Under the pieces are notes generated by a model that did not search any database, had not been told where the DNA came from, and saw only the letters and a list, made by a program, of their open reading frames with translations. From Succinivibrio faecicola (GTDB taxonomy: Bacteria > Pseudomonadota > Gammaproteobacteria > Enterobacterales > Succinivibrionaceae): DNA of 64,000 nt. Shown here piece after piece: positions 1-8,854 of the stretch (within the stretch, counting starts at the first letter, position 1; every line of letters begins with the position of its first letter). A program made the translations under genes and the position numbers. The DNA is taken from positions 22,448-86,447 of the forward strand of contig NZ_JAGFNY010000004.1 of NCBI RefSeq assembly GCF_019448115.1. The letters run 5' to 3'.

Positions 1-263
1 AGTATGCAAAGTATACTGGTCTTGCATTCCAGATATGGGATGATATATTGGATGTTATTGGAGACACCTCTGTTATGGGCAAGACTCAAGGTTCAGATAT
101 CAGCCTTGATAAGAGCACTTATGTCAGCCTTTTAGGTCTTGATAATGCTAAAAAACTTGCTTATGAGTGTGTTGAAAATGCAGTAAACGAGTTGAAAAAA
201 CTTGATATTGATACATCGGTTTTAGCTCAGTTCGCACGTTTTACTATCAGCAGAGATCATTAG
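1..263 (+). CDS. ispA: Farnesyl diphosphate synthase, C-terminal part (5' end outside window)
   Basis: IspA condenses isopentenyl diphosphate with dimethylallyl and geranyl diphosphate in the cytoplasm to give farnesyl diphosphate, the precursor of undecaprenyl phosphate and quinone tails. Only the last ~87 codons are present, read in the frame starting at base 3. They include the second aspartate-rich motif DDILD in the context FQIWDDILDVIGD, then the family's KxQGxDxxxxKSTY region, which is typical of short-chain trans-prenyltransferases. The stop (TAG) lies 3 bases before the dxs start, the usual ispA-dxs arrangement. The N-terminal half and the first DDxxD motif cannot be seen. Confidence 0.9.
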   Translation, partial: YAKYTGLAFQIWDDILDVIGDTSVMGKTQGSDISLDKSTYVSLLGLDNAKKLAYECVENAVNELKKLDIDTSVLAQFARFTISRDH

Positions 264-266
264 TAA

Positions 267-2132
267 GTGCAAGAATTAAATACACCGTTACTTGACAGCA
301 TCAAGTCTCCAAAAGATCTAAGAAAACTTCCTGTAGATGAATTAAAATTTGTTTGTCAGGAACTGAGAGAATATATAATCAATTCTGTAAGTAAAACATC
401 AGGTCATCTAGCTTCAGGCCTTGCAGTTGTTGAACTTACAACAGCCCTTCATTATGTATTTAATACCCCTGATGACAAGATTATTTTTGATGTAGGCCAT
501 CAGGCATATCCACACAAAGTTCTTACTGGTCATAAAGAAGAGCTTCAAACCATTCGTAAAAAAGGCGGACTACACGCTTTTGTCTGGCGTGGAGAGACTG
601 AGTATGATCTTTTATCAACAGGTCATGCTTCAACATCAATTGGCTCTGCATTAGGTCTTGCAGTATGTGAAAGAAATTTAAAAACAAAGAATAAAGTTGT
701 TGCTGTTATAGGCGATGGTGCCTTGTCAGGTGGTGCTGCATATGAGGCATTAAATTGCGCAGGTGGCACAAAGGATCTTGATCTTATAGTTATCCTTAAC
801 GACAACGAGATGAGTATTTCTGAGAATGTAGGTTCAGTTTCTCAGTATTTAGCATCAATTCTTGCTAGCCCATATTATGTAAAATTTGTTGAAGGTGGAA
901 AGAAGGTTCTAGAAAAACTTCCTGCAATCAAGTCACTTGCAGAGAAAGCTCAGGAACATGCAAAAGGAATGCTGCTCCCGGGAACTTTATTTGAAGAGCT
1001 TGGATTTAACTATATCGGACCTATTGATGGTCATGATCTCCCATCATTGGTTTCTATTTTAAATAATGTAAAACAGATTGGCGGTTTACAGTTTGTCCAT
1101 GTTGTGACAAAGAAAGGTAAGGGCTATATCCCAGCTGAACAGAACCCAACAAAATATCACGGAGTTCCAACATTTGATCCTGCTGTAGGTATCAGCGATG
1201 ATGAAAAAGTCGATTCAATCAAGTCATATTCAGATGTTTTTGGTAAATGGCTTTGTGATATGGGCAAAGCGGATGAAAAACTGGTTGCCATAACTCCTGC
1301 AATGCCTGTAGGCTCAGGTATGTGCGAGTTTGAGAAGGCTTATCCTGACAGATTTTTTGATGTTGGTATTGCAGAGCAGCATTCGATGATATTTGCATCT
1401 GGTCTTGCTGCTGGAGGATTGCATCCTGTTGTAGGTATATACTCATCATTCCTTCAAAGAGCGTATGATGGATTGATTCATGACATGGCAATTCAGGATC
1501 TTCCTATTGTTGTGGCTGTTGACAGAGCTGGAATTGTAGGTCCTGATGGTCCTACTCATCAGGGAATATTTGATATTGCATTTTCAAGATGCATTCCAAA
1601 TCTGACAATCATGTGTCCATCGGACAGCAAAGAGCAGTATCTTCTTTTAAATACAGCATATAAGCTAAATAAACCTGCTTTAATCCGATATTCAAGAGAT
1701 GGTGATGATGTTGCTTTAAACGAGCTGAGTCTTGATGATACAGTTCAGATAGGAAAAGCAAAAACAGTAATGACTGGATCAAAGGTTGCAATTCTCTGTT
1801 TTGGCTCTTTACTGAGTTCAGTAAAAGATGTTTGCAAGAGAAATAATACAACTTTAATAGACATGAGATTTATAAAACCACTTGATGAAGAGTGCATTAA
1901 AGGTGTTGTTATGAATCACGATACTGTGATTACTCTTGAAGAAGGGGTTGTAATGGGGGGCATCGGACAGGAGGTTATGTCTGTAGCTCATAGCATTAGA
2001 AATGATGTAAAGGTTATAAATCTTGGAATCTCTGATCAATTCGTTATGGAAGGTAAGAGGTCAGAATTGCTAGAAGATGAAAAATTAGATGCTAAAAGCA
2101 TAGAAAATCTTATAAAAATGTACAAGGAGTAA
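267..2132 (+). CDS. dxs: 1-deoxy-D-xylulose-5-phosphate synthase
   Basis: Thiamine-diphosphate enzyme that condenses pyruvate and glyceraldehyde 3-phosphate to DXP, the first step of the MEP isoprenoid pathway. At 621 residues it is full length. Visible signatures are the N-terminal GHLASGLAVVELT and FDVGHQAYPHK segments, the TPP-binding GDGALSGG (149-156), DVGIAEQH with catalytic Glu370, and GPDGPTHQG in the transketolase domain. The GTG start lies 3 bases after ispA and lacks a strong Shine-Dalgarno, so translational coupling to ispA is likely. Another MEP gene, dxr, lies at 21.8 kb. Confidence 0.97.
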   Translation: MQELNTPLLDSIKSPKDLRKLPVDELKFVCQELREYIINSVSKTSGHLASGLAVVELTTALHYVFNTPDDKIIFDVGHQAYPHKVLTGHKEELQTIRKKGGLHAFVWRGETEYDLLSTGHASTSIGSALGLAVCERNLKTKNKVVAVIGDGALSGGAAYEALNCAGGTKDLDLIVILNDNEMSISENVGSVSQYLASILASPYYVKFVEGGKKVLEKLPAIKSLAEKAQEHAKGMLLPGTLFEELGFNYIGPIDGHDLPSLVSILNNVKQIGGLQFVHVVTKKGKGYIPAEQNPTKYHGVPTFDPAVGISDDEKVDSIKSYSDVFGKWLCDMGKADEKLVAITPAMPVGSGMCEFEKAYPDRFFDVGIAEQHSMIFASGLAAGGLHPVVGIYSSFLQRAYDGLIHDMAIQDLPIVVAVDRAGIVGPDGPTHQGIFDIAFSRCIPNLTIMCPSDSKEQYLLLNTAYKLNKPALIRYSRDGDDVALNELSLDDTVQIGKAKTVMTGSKVAILCFGSLLSSVKDVCKRNNTTLIDMRFIKPLDEECIKGVVMNHDTVITLEEGVVMGGIGQEVMSVAHSIRNDVKVINLGISDQFVMEGKRSELLEDEKLDAKSIENLIKMYKE

Positions 2133-2134
2133 AA

Positions 2135-2623
2135 ATGCCTTCATTTGATATAGTTTCAAAGTTAAAGAAAGATGAAGTATTAAACGCTGTTGATAATGCA
2201 AATCGCGAACTTCAGACAAGATATGATTTTAGAGGCGTTGAGGCATCTTTTAATTTTGATAAGGCTTCAAACGAAGTGAAATTAGAAGCTTCAGAAGAAT
2301 TTCAGATTCAGCAGATGGACGATATTCTAAGACAGAAACTGATTAAGCGTAATATCGAGGCAACAGCTGCTGAGTTTAAGGAAATTACACGTTCTGGTAA
2401 AAAATCAATACAGGTAGTTTCATTCAAAGAAGGTATTGATAAGGAACTTGCAAAGAAAATCATTAAAATTATCAAAGATTCAAAAATCAAAGTTGATGCT
2501 AAGATCAACGACGATATTATTCGAGTAACAGGCAAGAAAAGAGACGATCTTCAGGCTGTTATTGCTCTGGTTCGTTCATCAAAGATAGAGCAACCATTAC
2601 AGTACGAAAACTTCAGAGATTAA
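2135..2623 (+). CDS. yajQ: YajQ family nucleotide-binding protein
   Basis: A 162-residue cytoplasmic protein of the YajQ/UPF0234 family, recognised by the N-terminal MPSFDIVSKL start and the RYDFRG motif. Family members bind nucleotides and some bind cyclic di-GMP as effectors, but the role here is not shown by the sequence. The start is well placed: AAGGAG (2124-2129) lies 5 bases upstream, inside the end of dxs. It follows dxs by 2 bases and precedes ampG by 9, so it is probably part of the ispA-dxs transcript. Confidence 0.93.
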   Translation: MPSFDIVSKLKKDEVLNAVDNANRELQTRYDFRGVEASFNFDKASNEVKLEASEEFQIQQMDDILRQKLIKRNIEATAAEFKEITRSGKKSIQVVSFKEGIDKELAKKIIKIIKDSKIKVDAKINDDIIRVTGKKRDDLQAVIALVRSSKIEQPLQYENFRD

Positions 2624-2632
2624 GGTTTGCAT

Positions 2633-3922
2633 ATGCCTGAATCACCTGAAAGAAAATCAAGAAAAGATCTGATAAAACAGATCTTTTCAAAAAAGATGTT
2701 TATATGCCTGTGCCTTGGCTTTGCATCAGGCATGCCTCTTTTTGTTGTTCTTACACTAATAAGTGCATATCTTCGAAAAGAAGGTGTTAACCTAAAAGAA
2801 ATCGGCCTATTTTCTCTGGCATCTTTCCCATACACCTGGAAATTTCTCTGGGCTCCTTTAGTAGACAGATACAACCCATTTAAACTAGGTAGAAGACGTG
2901 GCTGGATAATTCTCTCCCAGATAGCAGTCTTTTTATCTATATTCTTTGTAGGTCAGTTCAACGCTCAGTCATGTACAATTGTTATAGCTATAATAACGCT
3001 GATCCTGTCATTCTCATCTGCAACACAGGATATCGTGATTGATGCTTACAGACGAGAAATTCTTGAGGATAATGAACTTGGACTTGGAACATCTTTATTT
3101 ATTGCATCTTCACGAGCATCAAGTCTTATCCCTGCAGGCCTTTCTTTAATTCTTGCAGATTTTATTTCCTGGCAGGCTGTTTTCTTCATAACTGCGGCAT
3201 TCATGCTTCCTTGTCTTCTTTTATCGGTATTTTTAAAAGAGCCAGAAACTATTGTCTGTGCTAAGAATCTGCATCAGGCTATTATTGAACCATTCAGAGA
3301 GTTTGTTAACAGAGCAGGTTTAAAGTCAATGCTATTAATCATCCTGTTTGTTTTCTGTTACAAACTTGGCGATTCAATGGCTACTGCGCTGGCAACTCCT
3401 TTTTATATCGATCTGAAGTATGACTTGCTGACTATAGGCCTTGTTGCAAAGAACTGCGGTATATGGTCCATGATAATCGGTGGAATCCTAGGTGGAATTA
3501 TTATGCTGAAAATCGGCATTAATAAAGCACTTTGGATTTTCGGTTTCGGTCAGCTTGTAACCATCCTTGGATTTGCATTTTTAGCACATATAGGTGCAGG
3601 AAGAGAAACTGCTCCTTCTGTTTGGTATCTAGCCATTGTGCTAATATTTGAATATCTTGGCGCAGGACTTGGTACTGCTGCATTTGTATCATTTATTTCA
3701 GCAAAAACAAGTAAAGCCTATGCTGCGACACAGTTTGCCCTGCTCACATCATTAAGTGCGGTGCCAAGAACCTTCTGTAATGCAACAACTGGTTATATTG
3801 TCGAGTTCTGCGGTTGGGAAAACTTCTTTTATATCTGCACTGTTCTTGCAGTTCCCGGAATGCTTCTTCTTTTCAAGGTAGCTCCATACTTTGAAAAAAA
3901 CGAAGATAAAAATCCTTCATAA
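2633..3922 (+). CDS. ampG: AmpG-type muropeptide permease (MFS)
   Basis: Inner-membrane major facilitator that imports GlcNAc-anhydro-muropeptides for cell-wall recycling. The 429-residue protein has about 12 hydrophobic segments. Its family signatures include CLGFASGMPLFV near the N-terminus, FPYTWKFLWAPLVDRY after the second helix, and SATQDIVIDAYRREIL in helix 4. I chose the ATG at 2633 because AAGG lies 7 bases upstream; an in-frame TTG at 2627 would add two residues. It is last in the ispA-dxs-yajQ-ampG run and is followed by a hairpin. No ampR or ampC is nearby, so a recycling role is more likely than beta-lactamase induction. Confidence 0.92.
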   Translation: MPESPERKSRKDLIKQIFSKKMFICLCLGFASGMPLFVVLTLISAYLRKEGVNLKEIGLFSLASFPYTWKFLWAPLVDRYNPFKLGRRRGWIILSQIAVFLSIFFVGQFNAQSCTIVIAIITLILSFSSATQDIVIDAYRREILEDNELGLGTSLFIASSRASSLIPAGLSLILADFISWQAVFFITAAFMLPCLLLSVFLKEPETIVCAKNLHQAIIEPFREFVNRAGLKSMLLIILFVFCYKLGDSMATALATPFYIDLKYDLLTIGLVAKNCGIWSMIIGGILGGIIMLKIGINKALWIFGFGQLVTILGFAFLAHIGAGRETAPSVWYLAIVLIFEYLGAGLGTAAFVSFISAKTSKAYAATQFALLTSLSAVPRTFCNATTGYIVEFCGWENFFYICTVLAVPGMLLLFKVAPYFEKNEDKNPS

Positions 3923-3926
3923 TCAA

Positions 3927-3949
3927 AAGAGTGCAGTAAATGCACTCTT
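3927..3949 (+). terminator. Hairpin after ampG
   Basis: Perfect 9-bp stem, AAGAGTGCA (3927-3935) and TGCACTCTT (3941-3949), around a GTAAA loop, 4 bases after the ampG stop. The following bases are only moderately T-rich, so it may be an inefficient or processed 3' end. Confidence 0.5.
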
Positions 3950-4074
3950 ATGTTTAAATCTGTCCAATTCATCAAACTTTTTTTACAAAAATAAATTAAA
4001 AATTTATTTGTTTTTGATGTTTATCTAACATTTTAGATTTAGGTTTGATTTCATTAGAATTTAATAAGTTTTAA

Positions 4075-4083
4075 TGATAAAAT
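4075..4083 (+). promoter_or_regulatory. Candidate extended -10 promoter of the nqr operon
   Basis: TGATAAAAT reads as an extended -10 (TGn followed by TAAAAT at 4078-4083) about 120 bases before the nqrA start. The -35 region is weak (TTAGAA 18 bases upstream), as tolerated for extended -10 promoters. The same 9-mer precedes rpsB, qseB and parE. Assigned by pattern only. Confidence 0.4.
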
Positions 4084-4098
4084 TTCACATTGAAAAAT

Positions 4099-4159
4099 CC
4101 TGCCCGCTATATTTGTGACATTGGTTTTTGTTTCAGATTTATATGTGAGGGCGGGGAGG
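4099..4159 (+). promoter_or_regulatory. Structured 5' leader of the nqr operon
   Basis: CCTGCCCGC (4099-4107) can pair with GCGGGGAGG (4151-4159) with one mismatch, closing a 43-base loop. TATAT/ATAT next to the left arm and upstream of the right arm can extend it with a bulge. The GC-rich arms stand out in an AT-rich spacer and lie 45 bases before the nqrA start. It may be a cis-regulatory RNA or simply a stable 5' end. I cannot match it to a known riboswitch class. Confidence 0.35.
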
Positions 4160-4203
4160 TAATCGGGAAATTTTTCCTTATTTTTATTTAATTGGAACCG
4201 TCT

Positions 4204-5559
4204 ATGATTAATATCAAAAAAGGATTGGATCTGCCAATTGGCGGCAAGCCTGAACAGTCGGTGAGTGAAAGCCCTGCAGTAAGTCATGTAGCTTTATTAG
4301 GTACAGACTACGTTGGTCTTCGTCCATCAATGGCTGTTGAAGCTGGCCAGAAAGTCAAGAAAGGTCAGGTTCTCTTTGAAGATAAGAAAAATCCTGGAAC
4401 ATGTTTCACTGCCCCTGCTGCTGGTACTGTAGTAGCTATCAATAGAGGTGAGAGACGTTGCTTCCAGTCTTTAGTAATTGAAGTAGATCCTAACGGTGAA
4501 AGTGTTGAATTCAAAAAGACTTCAACAGACAGACTATTAAGTCTTTCATCAAAGGAAGTAGTTGATGAATTGGTTGCATCTGGTATGTGGACTGCATTAC
4601 GTACCCGTCCATTTGACAAGGTGCCTGCAATCGGTTCTCTTCCTCACTCAATTTTCATTACTGCTATTGATACAAATCCTTTAGCTGCTGATCCTAAGGT
4701 AGTTATCTCAGCTCAGGCAGAAGCTTTTGCAAACGGTGTTAAGGTTTTAAGCCGCATCGGTGTACAGGTTTATGTATGTAAGGGCGACTATGACGTACCA
4801 CTTGTAACAGCTGACAACATCCGTTACGAGTCATTCAAGGGTCACCATCCTGCAGGTTTAGCTGGTGTTCATATCCATCATCTTGATCCAGTTTCTGAGA
4901 ACAAGACTGTATGGCACATCGGTTATCAGGATGTTATTGCTATCGGTCATCTGTTTGTTGAAGGCGAGCTATTCAATGAGCGCGTTATTTCAATTGCAGG
5001 TCCAAATGCAAAGAAACCACGTCTTGTAAAGACATTATTAGGCGCAAGCGTTGCAGAATTAACTGCAAACGAGATTGTGAAGTCTTCACAGGGTGTACGT
5101 GTTATTTCTGGTACTGTTCTAAATGGTAACATCGCTACTGGTGTATTTGCATACCTTGGCCGTTATCACCAGGCAGTTGCATTGCTTGAGGAAGGTAACT
5201 GTAACGAATTCTTCTTAGGAAACTGGATGGGCTTAGGTTTACACCGTCATTCAGCAACCAGAGCATTCCTTGCAAACTTCTTAAGACCATCTAAATATAC
5301 CTTCAACACCGCATTAAATGGTGGTCCTCGTGCCATTCTGCCAATCGGTTGCTATGACAAGGTATTAGCTCCATATGAGGTTGAGGCTACAATGTTACTT
5401 CGTGCTATTGACATCAATGATGTTGATCAGGCTAAGTTATTAGGTATCCTTGAGCTTTCTGAAGATGATATTGCACTTGCAACTTATGTTTGCCCAGGTA
5501 AGAATGACTTCGGTCCATTATTACGCAGAAGCTTAACTAAGATTGAGGTGGAGGGTTAA
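4204..5559 (+). CDS. nqrA: Na+-translocating NADH:quinone oxidoreductase subunit A
   Basis: Peripheral cytoplasmic subunit of the Na+-NQR complex, which couples NADH oxidation and quinone reduction to sodium export. The 451-residue product begins MINIKKGLDLPIGGKPEQ, the typical NqrA start, and continues with the family's GLRPSMAV and AVNRG-like segments. I chose the ATG at 4204 over an upstream in-frame TTG (4192) because it matches the family N-terminus and has GGA 7 bases upstream. It heads a six-gene operon with short gaps or overlaps. Codon choice is strongly biased (TTA, CGT, GGT), suggesting high expression. Confidence 0.97.
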   Translation: MINIKKGLDLPIGGKPEQSVSESPAVSHVALLGTDYVGLRPSMAVEAGQKVKKGQVLFEDKKNPGTCFTAPAAGTVVAINRGERRCFQSLVIEVDPNGESVEFKKTSTDRLLSLSSKEVVDELVASGMWTALRTRPFDKVPAIGSLPHSIFITAIDTNPLAADPKVVISAQAEAFANGVKVLSRIGVQVYVCKGDYDVPLVTADNIRYESFKGHHPAGLAGVHIHHLDPVSENKTVWHIGYQDVIAIGHLFVEGELFNERVISIAGPNAKKPRLVKTLLGASVAELTANEIVKSSQGVRVISGTVLNGNIATGVFAYLGRYHQAVALLEEGNCNEFFLGNWMGLGLHRHSATRAFLANFLRPSKYTFNTALNGGPRAILPIGCYDKVLAPYEVEATMLLRAIDINDVDQAKLLGILELSEDDIALATYVCPGKNDFGPLLRRSLTKIEVEG

Positions 5560-5562
5560 TAA

Positions 5563-6813
5563 GTGTTACTAGACGTAATGAAGAAATTCTCCTTACTCTT
5601 CACTAAAGGCGGACTACTACATTGGTTCTATCCTTTATATGAGGGTACATTTACATTTTTATACAGTTCAGGACGTGTAACAACCGGCAGAACTCATGTT
5701 CGTGATTTCGTTGATTTAAAGCGTATCATGATCATCGTTTGGGCTGCTGTGTTCCCTGCAATGTTCTGGGGCTGGTATAACGTAGGTAATCAGATTGTAA
5801 CTTCTATTGCTTCACTGCCAAATTCTCAGGAAATCGTTTCTGAGTATTACAGCCTTCTTTCAGCTGACTGGCACTATGCTTTAGCACAGTTACTTGGCGG
5901 TTCATTAAGTGCTGATGCTAGCGTATACTCAAAGATGTTATTAGGTGCAGTTTATTTCTTGCCTATTTACATCGTAGTATTTGCTGTTGGTGCTTTCTGG
6001 GAAGTTTTATTCTGCTTACTTCGTCACCACGAAATCAACGAAGGTTTCTTCGTAACTTCTATCCTATTTGCACTGATTGTGCCTCCAACCATGCCATTAT
6101 GGCAGGCTGCTTTAGGTATCAGCTTCGGTGTTGTAATCGGTAAGGAAGTATTCGGTGGTACAGGCAGAAACTTCGTAAACCCTGCATTATGCGGTCGTGC
6201 ATTCTTATTCTTTGCATATCCTGCTTCAATTTCAGGTACTCAGTGCTGGGTTCCAGTAGACGGTTACTCAGGCGCAACTCCACTTGCACAGTGGGCTGCA
6301 GAAGGTGCAGACGGTCTTAAGGATGCATTAGGTCACCAGATTAACTGGATGGATGCTTTCTTAGGTAACATCCCAGGTTCAATCGGTGAAGGTTCAACAG
6401 CTATGATTTTAGTTGGTGCTGCTATCATCCTGTTAACAGGTGTTGCATCACTTCGTATCATGTTAGGTATCCTTATCGGTGCATTCTTAACTGCTACCTT
6501 ATTCAATTATATCGGTTCAGCAACAAATCCAATGTTCTCAATGCCATTTGAGTGGCACGCAGTACTAGGTGGTTTTGCTTTTGGTGCTGTCTTTATGGCA
6601 ACCGATCCTGTATCAAGTTCATTTACATCAAAAGGTAAGTGGGCATTTGGTATCTTAATCGGTATCATGGTAATCATGATTCGTACTGTAAATCCTGCAT
6701 ATCCAGAAGGCATGATGTTGGCAATTCTGTTCGCTAACTGCTGGGCTCCTTTATTCGACTACCTAGCTGCTAAGCGCAATATTAAGAGGAGACTTGCTCG
6801 TGTCCAAGCTTAA
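5563..6813 (+). CDS. nqrB: Na+-NQR subunit B
   Basis: Integral membrane subunit that carries covalently bound FMN and riboflavin and helps form the sodium pathway. It has 416 residues, about ten hydrophobic segments and the N-terminal [13 protein letters not shown] signature. The FMN-attachment sequence SGATPLA holds the acceptor threonine at residue 239. The GTG start at 5563 follows GGTGGAGGG by 7 bases; a later ATG (5578) has no ribosome binding site. It begins 3 bases after nqrA and overlaps nqrC. Confidence 0.97.
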   Translation: MLLDVMKKFSLLFTKGGLLHWFYPLYEGTFTFLYSSGRVTTGRTHVRDFVDLKRIMIIVWAAVFPAMFWGWYNVGNQIVTSIASLPNSQEIVSEYYSLLSADWHYALAQLLGGSLSADASVYSKMLLGAVYFLPIYIVVFAVGAFWEVLFCLLRHHEINEGFFVTSILFALIVPPTMPLWQAALGISFGVVIGKEVFGGTGRNFVNPALCGRAFLFFAYPASISGTQCWVPVDGYSGATPLAQWAAEGADGLKDALGHQINWMDAFLGNIPGSIGEGSTAMILVGAAIILLTGVASLRIMLGILIGAFLTATLFNYIGSATNPMFSMPFEWHAVLGGFAFGAVFMATDPVSSSFTSKGKWAFGILIGIMVIMIRTVNPAYPEGMMLAILFANCWAPLFDYLAAKRNIKRRLARVQA

Positions 6814-7591
6814 TAAAGATTCCGCATTAGGTACATTAATTATTATTGTTACCTTCTGTTTAGTATGCTCAGTGCTTGTTTCATCAGCTGTAGTTGCTCT
6901 TGATCCATTCAAGAAGGCTGCTGTTGAGAATGACCGTCAGGTAAACATTCTTAAGGTTTCTGGTTTTGAAGTTAATGATTCAGTATCAAAGACCTTTAAA
7001 GCACATATTGAGTCACATCTTATCGATGTAGCAACCGGCCGTCTTGCAGATGATGCTGTTCCTGCAAATGAAATTGAAGGCTACAACTTTGCATCATTAG
7101 CTAAAAAGCCTGCTTCATCAGTTAAGATTGAGAAGGCCCGTGACGTAGCAAAAATTATTTCACGTTCTAAGTACATGCCTGTATATTTTGCAAAAGATGA
7201 CAACGGCAAAGTAGTACGTGTAATTCTTCCTTTCTACGGTCAGGCATTATGGTCAACTGTTTTCGGTTACGTTGCTTTATCACCTTTAGATGCTAATACC
7301 ATTTTAGGTGTTACCTTCTACTCACACGGTGAAACTCCAGGTTTAGGTGGCGAAATCGACAATCCTCGCTGGCAGGCTCTATGGGTTAACAAGAAACTTA
7401 CCGACGAGAACGGCGACTATAAGTTCTGTATCAAGAAGAATGCTTCTGAGCATGATTTCGATATCGATGCTCTGTCTGGTGCAACCTTAACTTCAGTTGG
7501 TGTTGATAACACTGCTAAGTACTGGTTAGGTGATGCTTACAGACCATTCTTAGAGAATTTAAGCAAAGGGGAGATCATTGTAAATGAGTAA
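6800..7591 (+). CDS. nqrC: Na+-NQR subunit C
   Basis: Membrane-anchored FMN subunit with its flavin domain on the periplasmic side. It has 263 residues, one N-terminal transmembrane helix (about 12-35) and the flavinylation motif SGATLTS with the acceptor threonine at residue 229. [10 protein letters not shown] is another NqrC signature. I chose the GTG at 6800, with AGAGGAG 8 bases upstream, over the in-frame TTG at 6794. It overlaps nqrB by 14 bases and nqrD by 8, indicating tight coupling. Flavin transfer requires ApbE, which is not encoded in this window. Confidence 0.96.
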   Translation: MSKLNKDSALGTLIIIVTFCLVCSVLVSSAVVALDPFKKAAVENDRQVNILKVSGFEVNDSVSKTFKAHIESHLIDVATGRLADDAVPANEIEGYNFASLAKKPASSVKIEKARDVAKIISRSKYMPVYFAKDDNGKVVRVILPFYGQALWSTVFGYVALSPLDANTILGVTFYSHGETPGLGGEIDNPRWQALWVNKKLTDENGDYKFCIKKNASEHDFDIDALSGATLTSVGVDNTAKYWLGDAYRPFLENLSKGEIIVNE

Positions 7592-8243
7592 CAAGGGTCC
7601 TAGCTTAAAGGAAACTTTCCTGACACCTATCATTGCAAATAACCCTGTAATGATTCAGGTATTAGGTATCTGTTCTTCCTTAGCTGTTACTTCAAGCATG
7701 AAGACTGCATTTGTTATGGGTCTGTCAGTTATCTTCGTATGTTCTATTGCAAACCTTGCAATTTCAACAGTACGTAGCTTAATCCCTAACTCTGTACGTA
7801 TTATTGCTCAGATGACAGTTATTGCATCACTAGTAATCTTAGTTGACCAGGTTTTAAAGGCATTTGCCTATGATCTGTCAAAGCAGTTATCAGTGTATGT
7901 TGGTCTTATTATTACTAACTGTATCGTTATGGGTAGAACTGAAGGCTTTGCATTAAAGTCAAAACCACTTGCTTCATTCCTTGATGGTTTAGGCAACGGT
8001 TTAGGCTATATGCTTGTTCTTTGCGTTGTAGCATCTATCCGTGAGATCTTCGGTTCAGGTTCATGGTTCGGCATGACTGTATTCGAGACTGTAAACAACG
8101 GTGGCTGGTATGTACCATGTGGCTTATTAGTAATGCCACCATGTGCATTCTTCCTAGTAGGCTTACTGATTTGGGTTGTTAAAACCTTCCGTAAGGATTT
8201 ACAGGAACCTCTTGAGTACGATACCCACAGGGAGGATTATTAA
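7584..8243 (+). CDS. nqrD: Na+-NQR subunit D
   Basis: A 219-residue integral membrane subunit with about six hydrophobic helices. It has the conserved segment [18 protein letters not shown] and cysteines at 30 and 113. In well-studied homologues the equivalent cysteines of NqrD and NqrE together hold an intramembrane 2Fe-2S centre. The ATG overlaps the nqrC end by 8 bases. Confidence 0.96.
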   Translation: MSNKGPSLKETFLTPIIANNPVMIQVLGICSSLAVTSSMKTAFVMGLSVIFVCSIANLAISTVRSLIPNSVRIIAQMTVIASLVILVDQVLKAFAYDLSKQLSVYVGLIITNCIVMGRTEGFALKSKPLASFLDGLGNGLGYMLVLCVVASIREIFGSGSWFGMTVFETVNNGGWYVPCGLLVMPPCAFFLVGLLIWVVKTFRKDLQEPLEYDTHREDY

Positions 8244-8245
8244 TA

Positions 8246-8845
8246 ATGTTAGAGCATTATTTATCCCTCTTTATTAAGAGTGTTTTCATTGAGAACATGG
8301 CTTTAGCCTTCTTCTTAGGTATGTGTACTTTCTTAGCTGTTTCTAAGAAGGTTACAACCTCTGCAGGTTTAGGCGCAGCAGTTATCATGGTTCAGTTATT
8401 AGCAGTTCCTGTTAACAACTTAATCAATACCTATATTTTAAAGCCTGATGCTTTAGTTGTTGGTTTAGACTTATCATTCCTAAGCTTCATCACCTATATC
8501 GGTGTTATTGCAGCTTTAGTTCAGATCCTTGAGATCTTCCTTGATAAGTATGTACCTTCACTGTATGCAGCTCTTGGTATTTTCTTACCACTTATTACCG
8601 TAAACTGCGTTATCTTCGCAGGTGTTTCATTTATGGTACAGCGTGAGTATACCTTCAGTGAGTCTGTAGTATATGCATTAGGCTCTGGCTCATCATGGGC
8701 ACTTGCTTTAGTACTCTTAGCAGCTATTAACGAGAAGTTAAAGTATGCTAGTGCACCTGCAGGTCTCCGTGGTTTACCTTTAACCTTTATCACAGCAGGT
8801 CTGATGGCAGTTGCCTTCATGTCCTTCTCTGGTATTCAGTTATAA
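8246..8845 (+). CDS. nqrE: Na+-NQR subunit E
   Basis: A 199-residue integral membrane subunit homologous to NqrD, with about six helices and inverted topology. Cys27 (in [11 protein letters not shown]) and Cys121 (in ITVNCVIF) match the positions of the cysteines that share an iron-sulfur centre with NqrD. It starts 2 bases after nqrD and has a GGGAGG ribosome binding site inside the end of that gene. Confidence 0.96.
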   Translation: MLEHYLSLFIKSVFIENMALAFFLGMCTFLAVSKKVTTSAGLGAAVIMVQLLAVPVNNLINTYILKPDALVVGLDLSFLSFITYIGVIAALVQILEIFLDKYVPSLYAALGIFLPLITVNCVIFAGVSFMVQREYTFSESVVYALGSGSSWALALVLLAAINEKLKYASAPAGLRGLPLTFITAGLMAVAFMSFSGIQL

Positions 8846-8854
8846 GGGGGATAC

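Noticed and set aside
3923..4203. Known riboswitch class before nqrA
   Set aside because: I see paired arms but cannot match conserved nucleotides of any class, so it is listed only as a structured leader.
8521..8820. 99-codon minus-strand frame inside nqrE
   Set aside because: Antisense to a conserved membrane subunit, and its composition is what reverse-complemented hydrophobic codons give.
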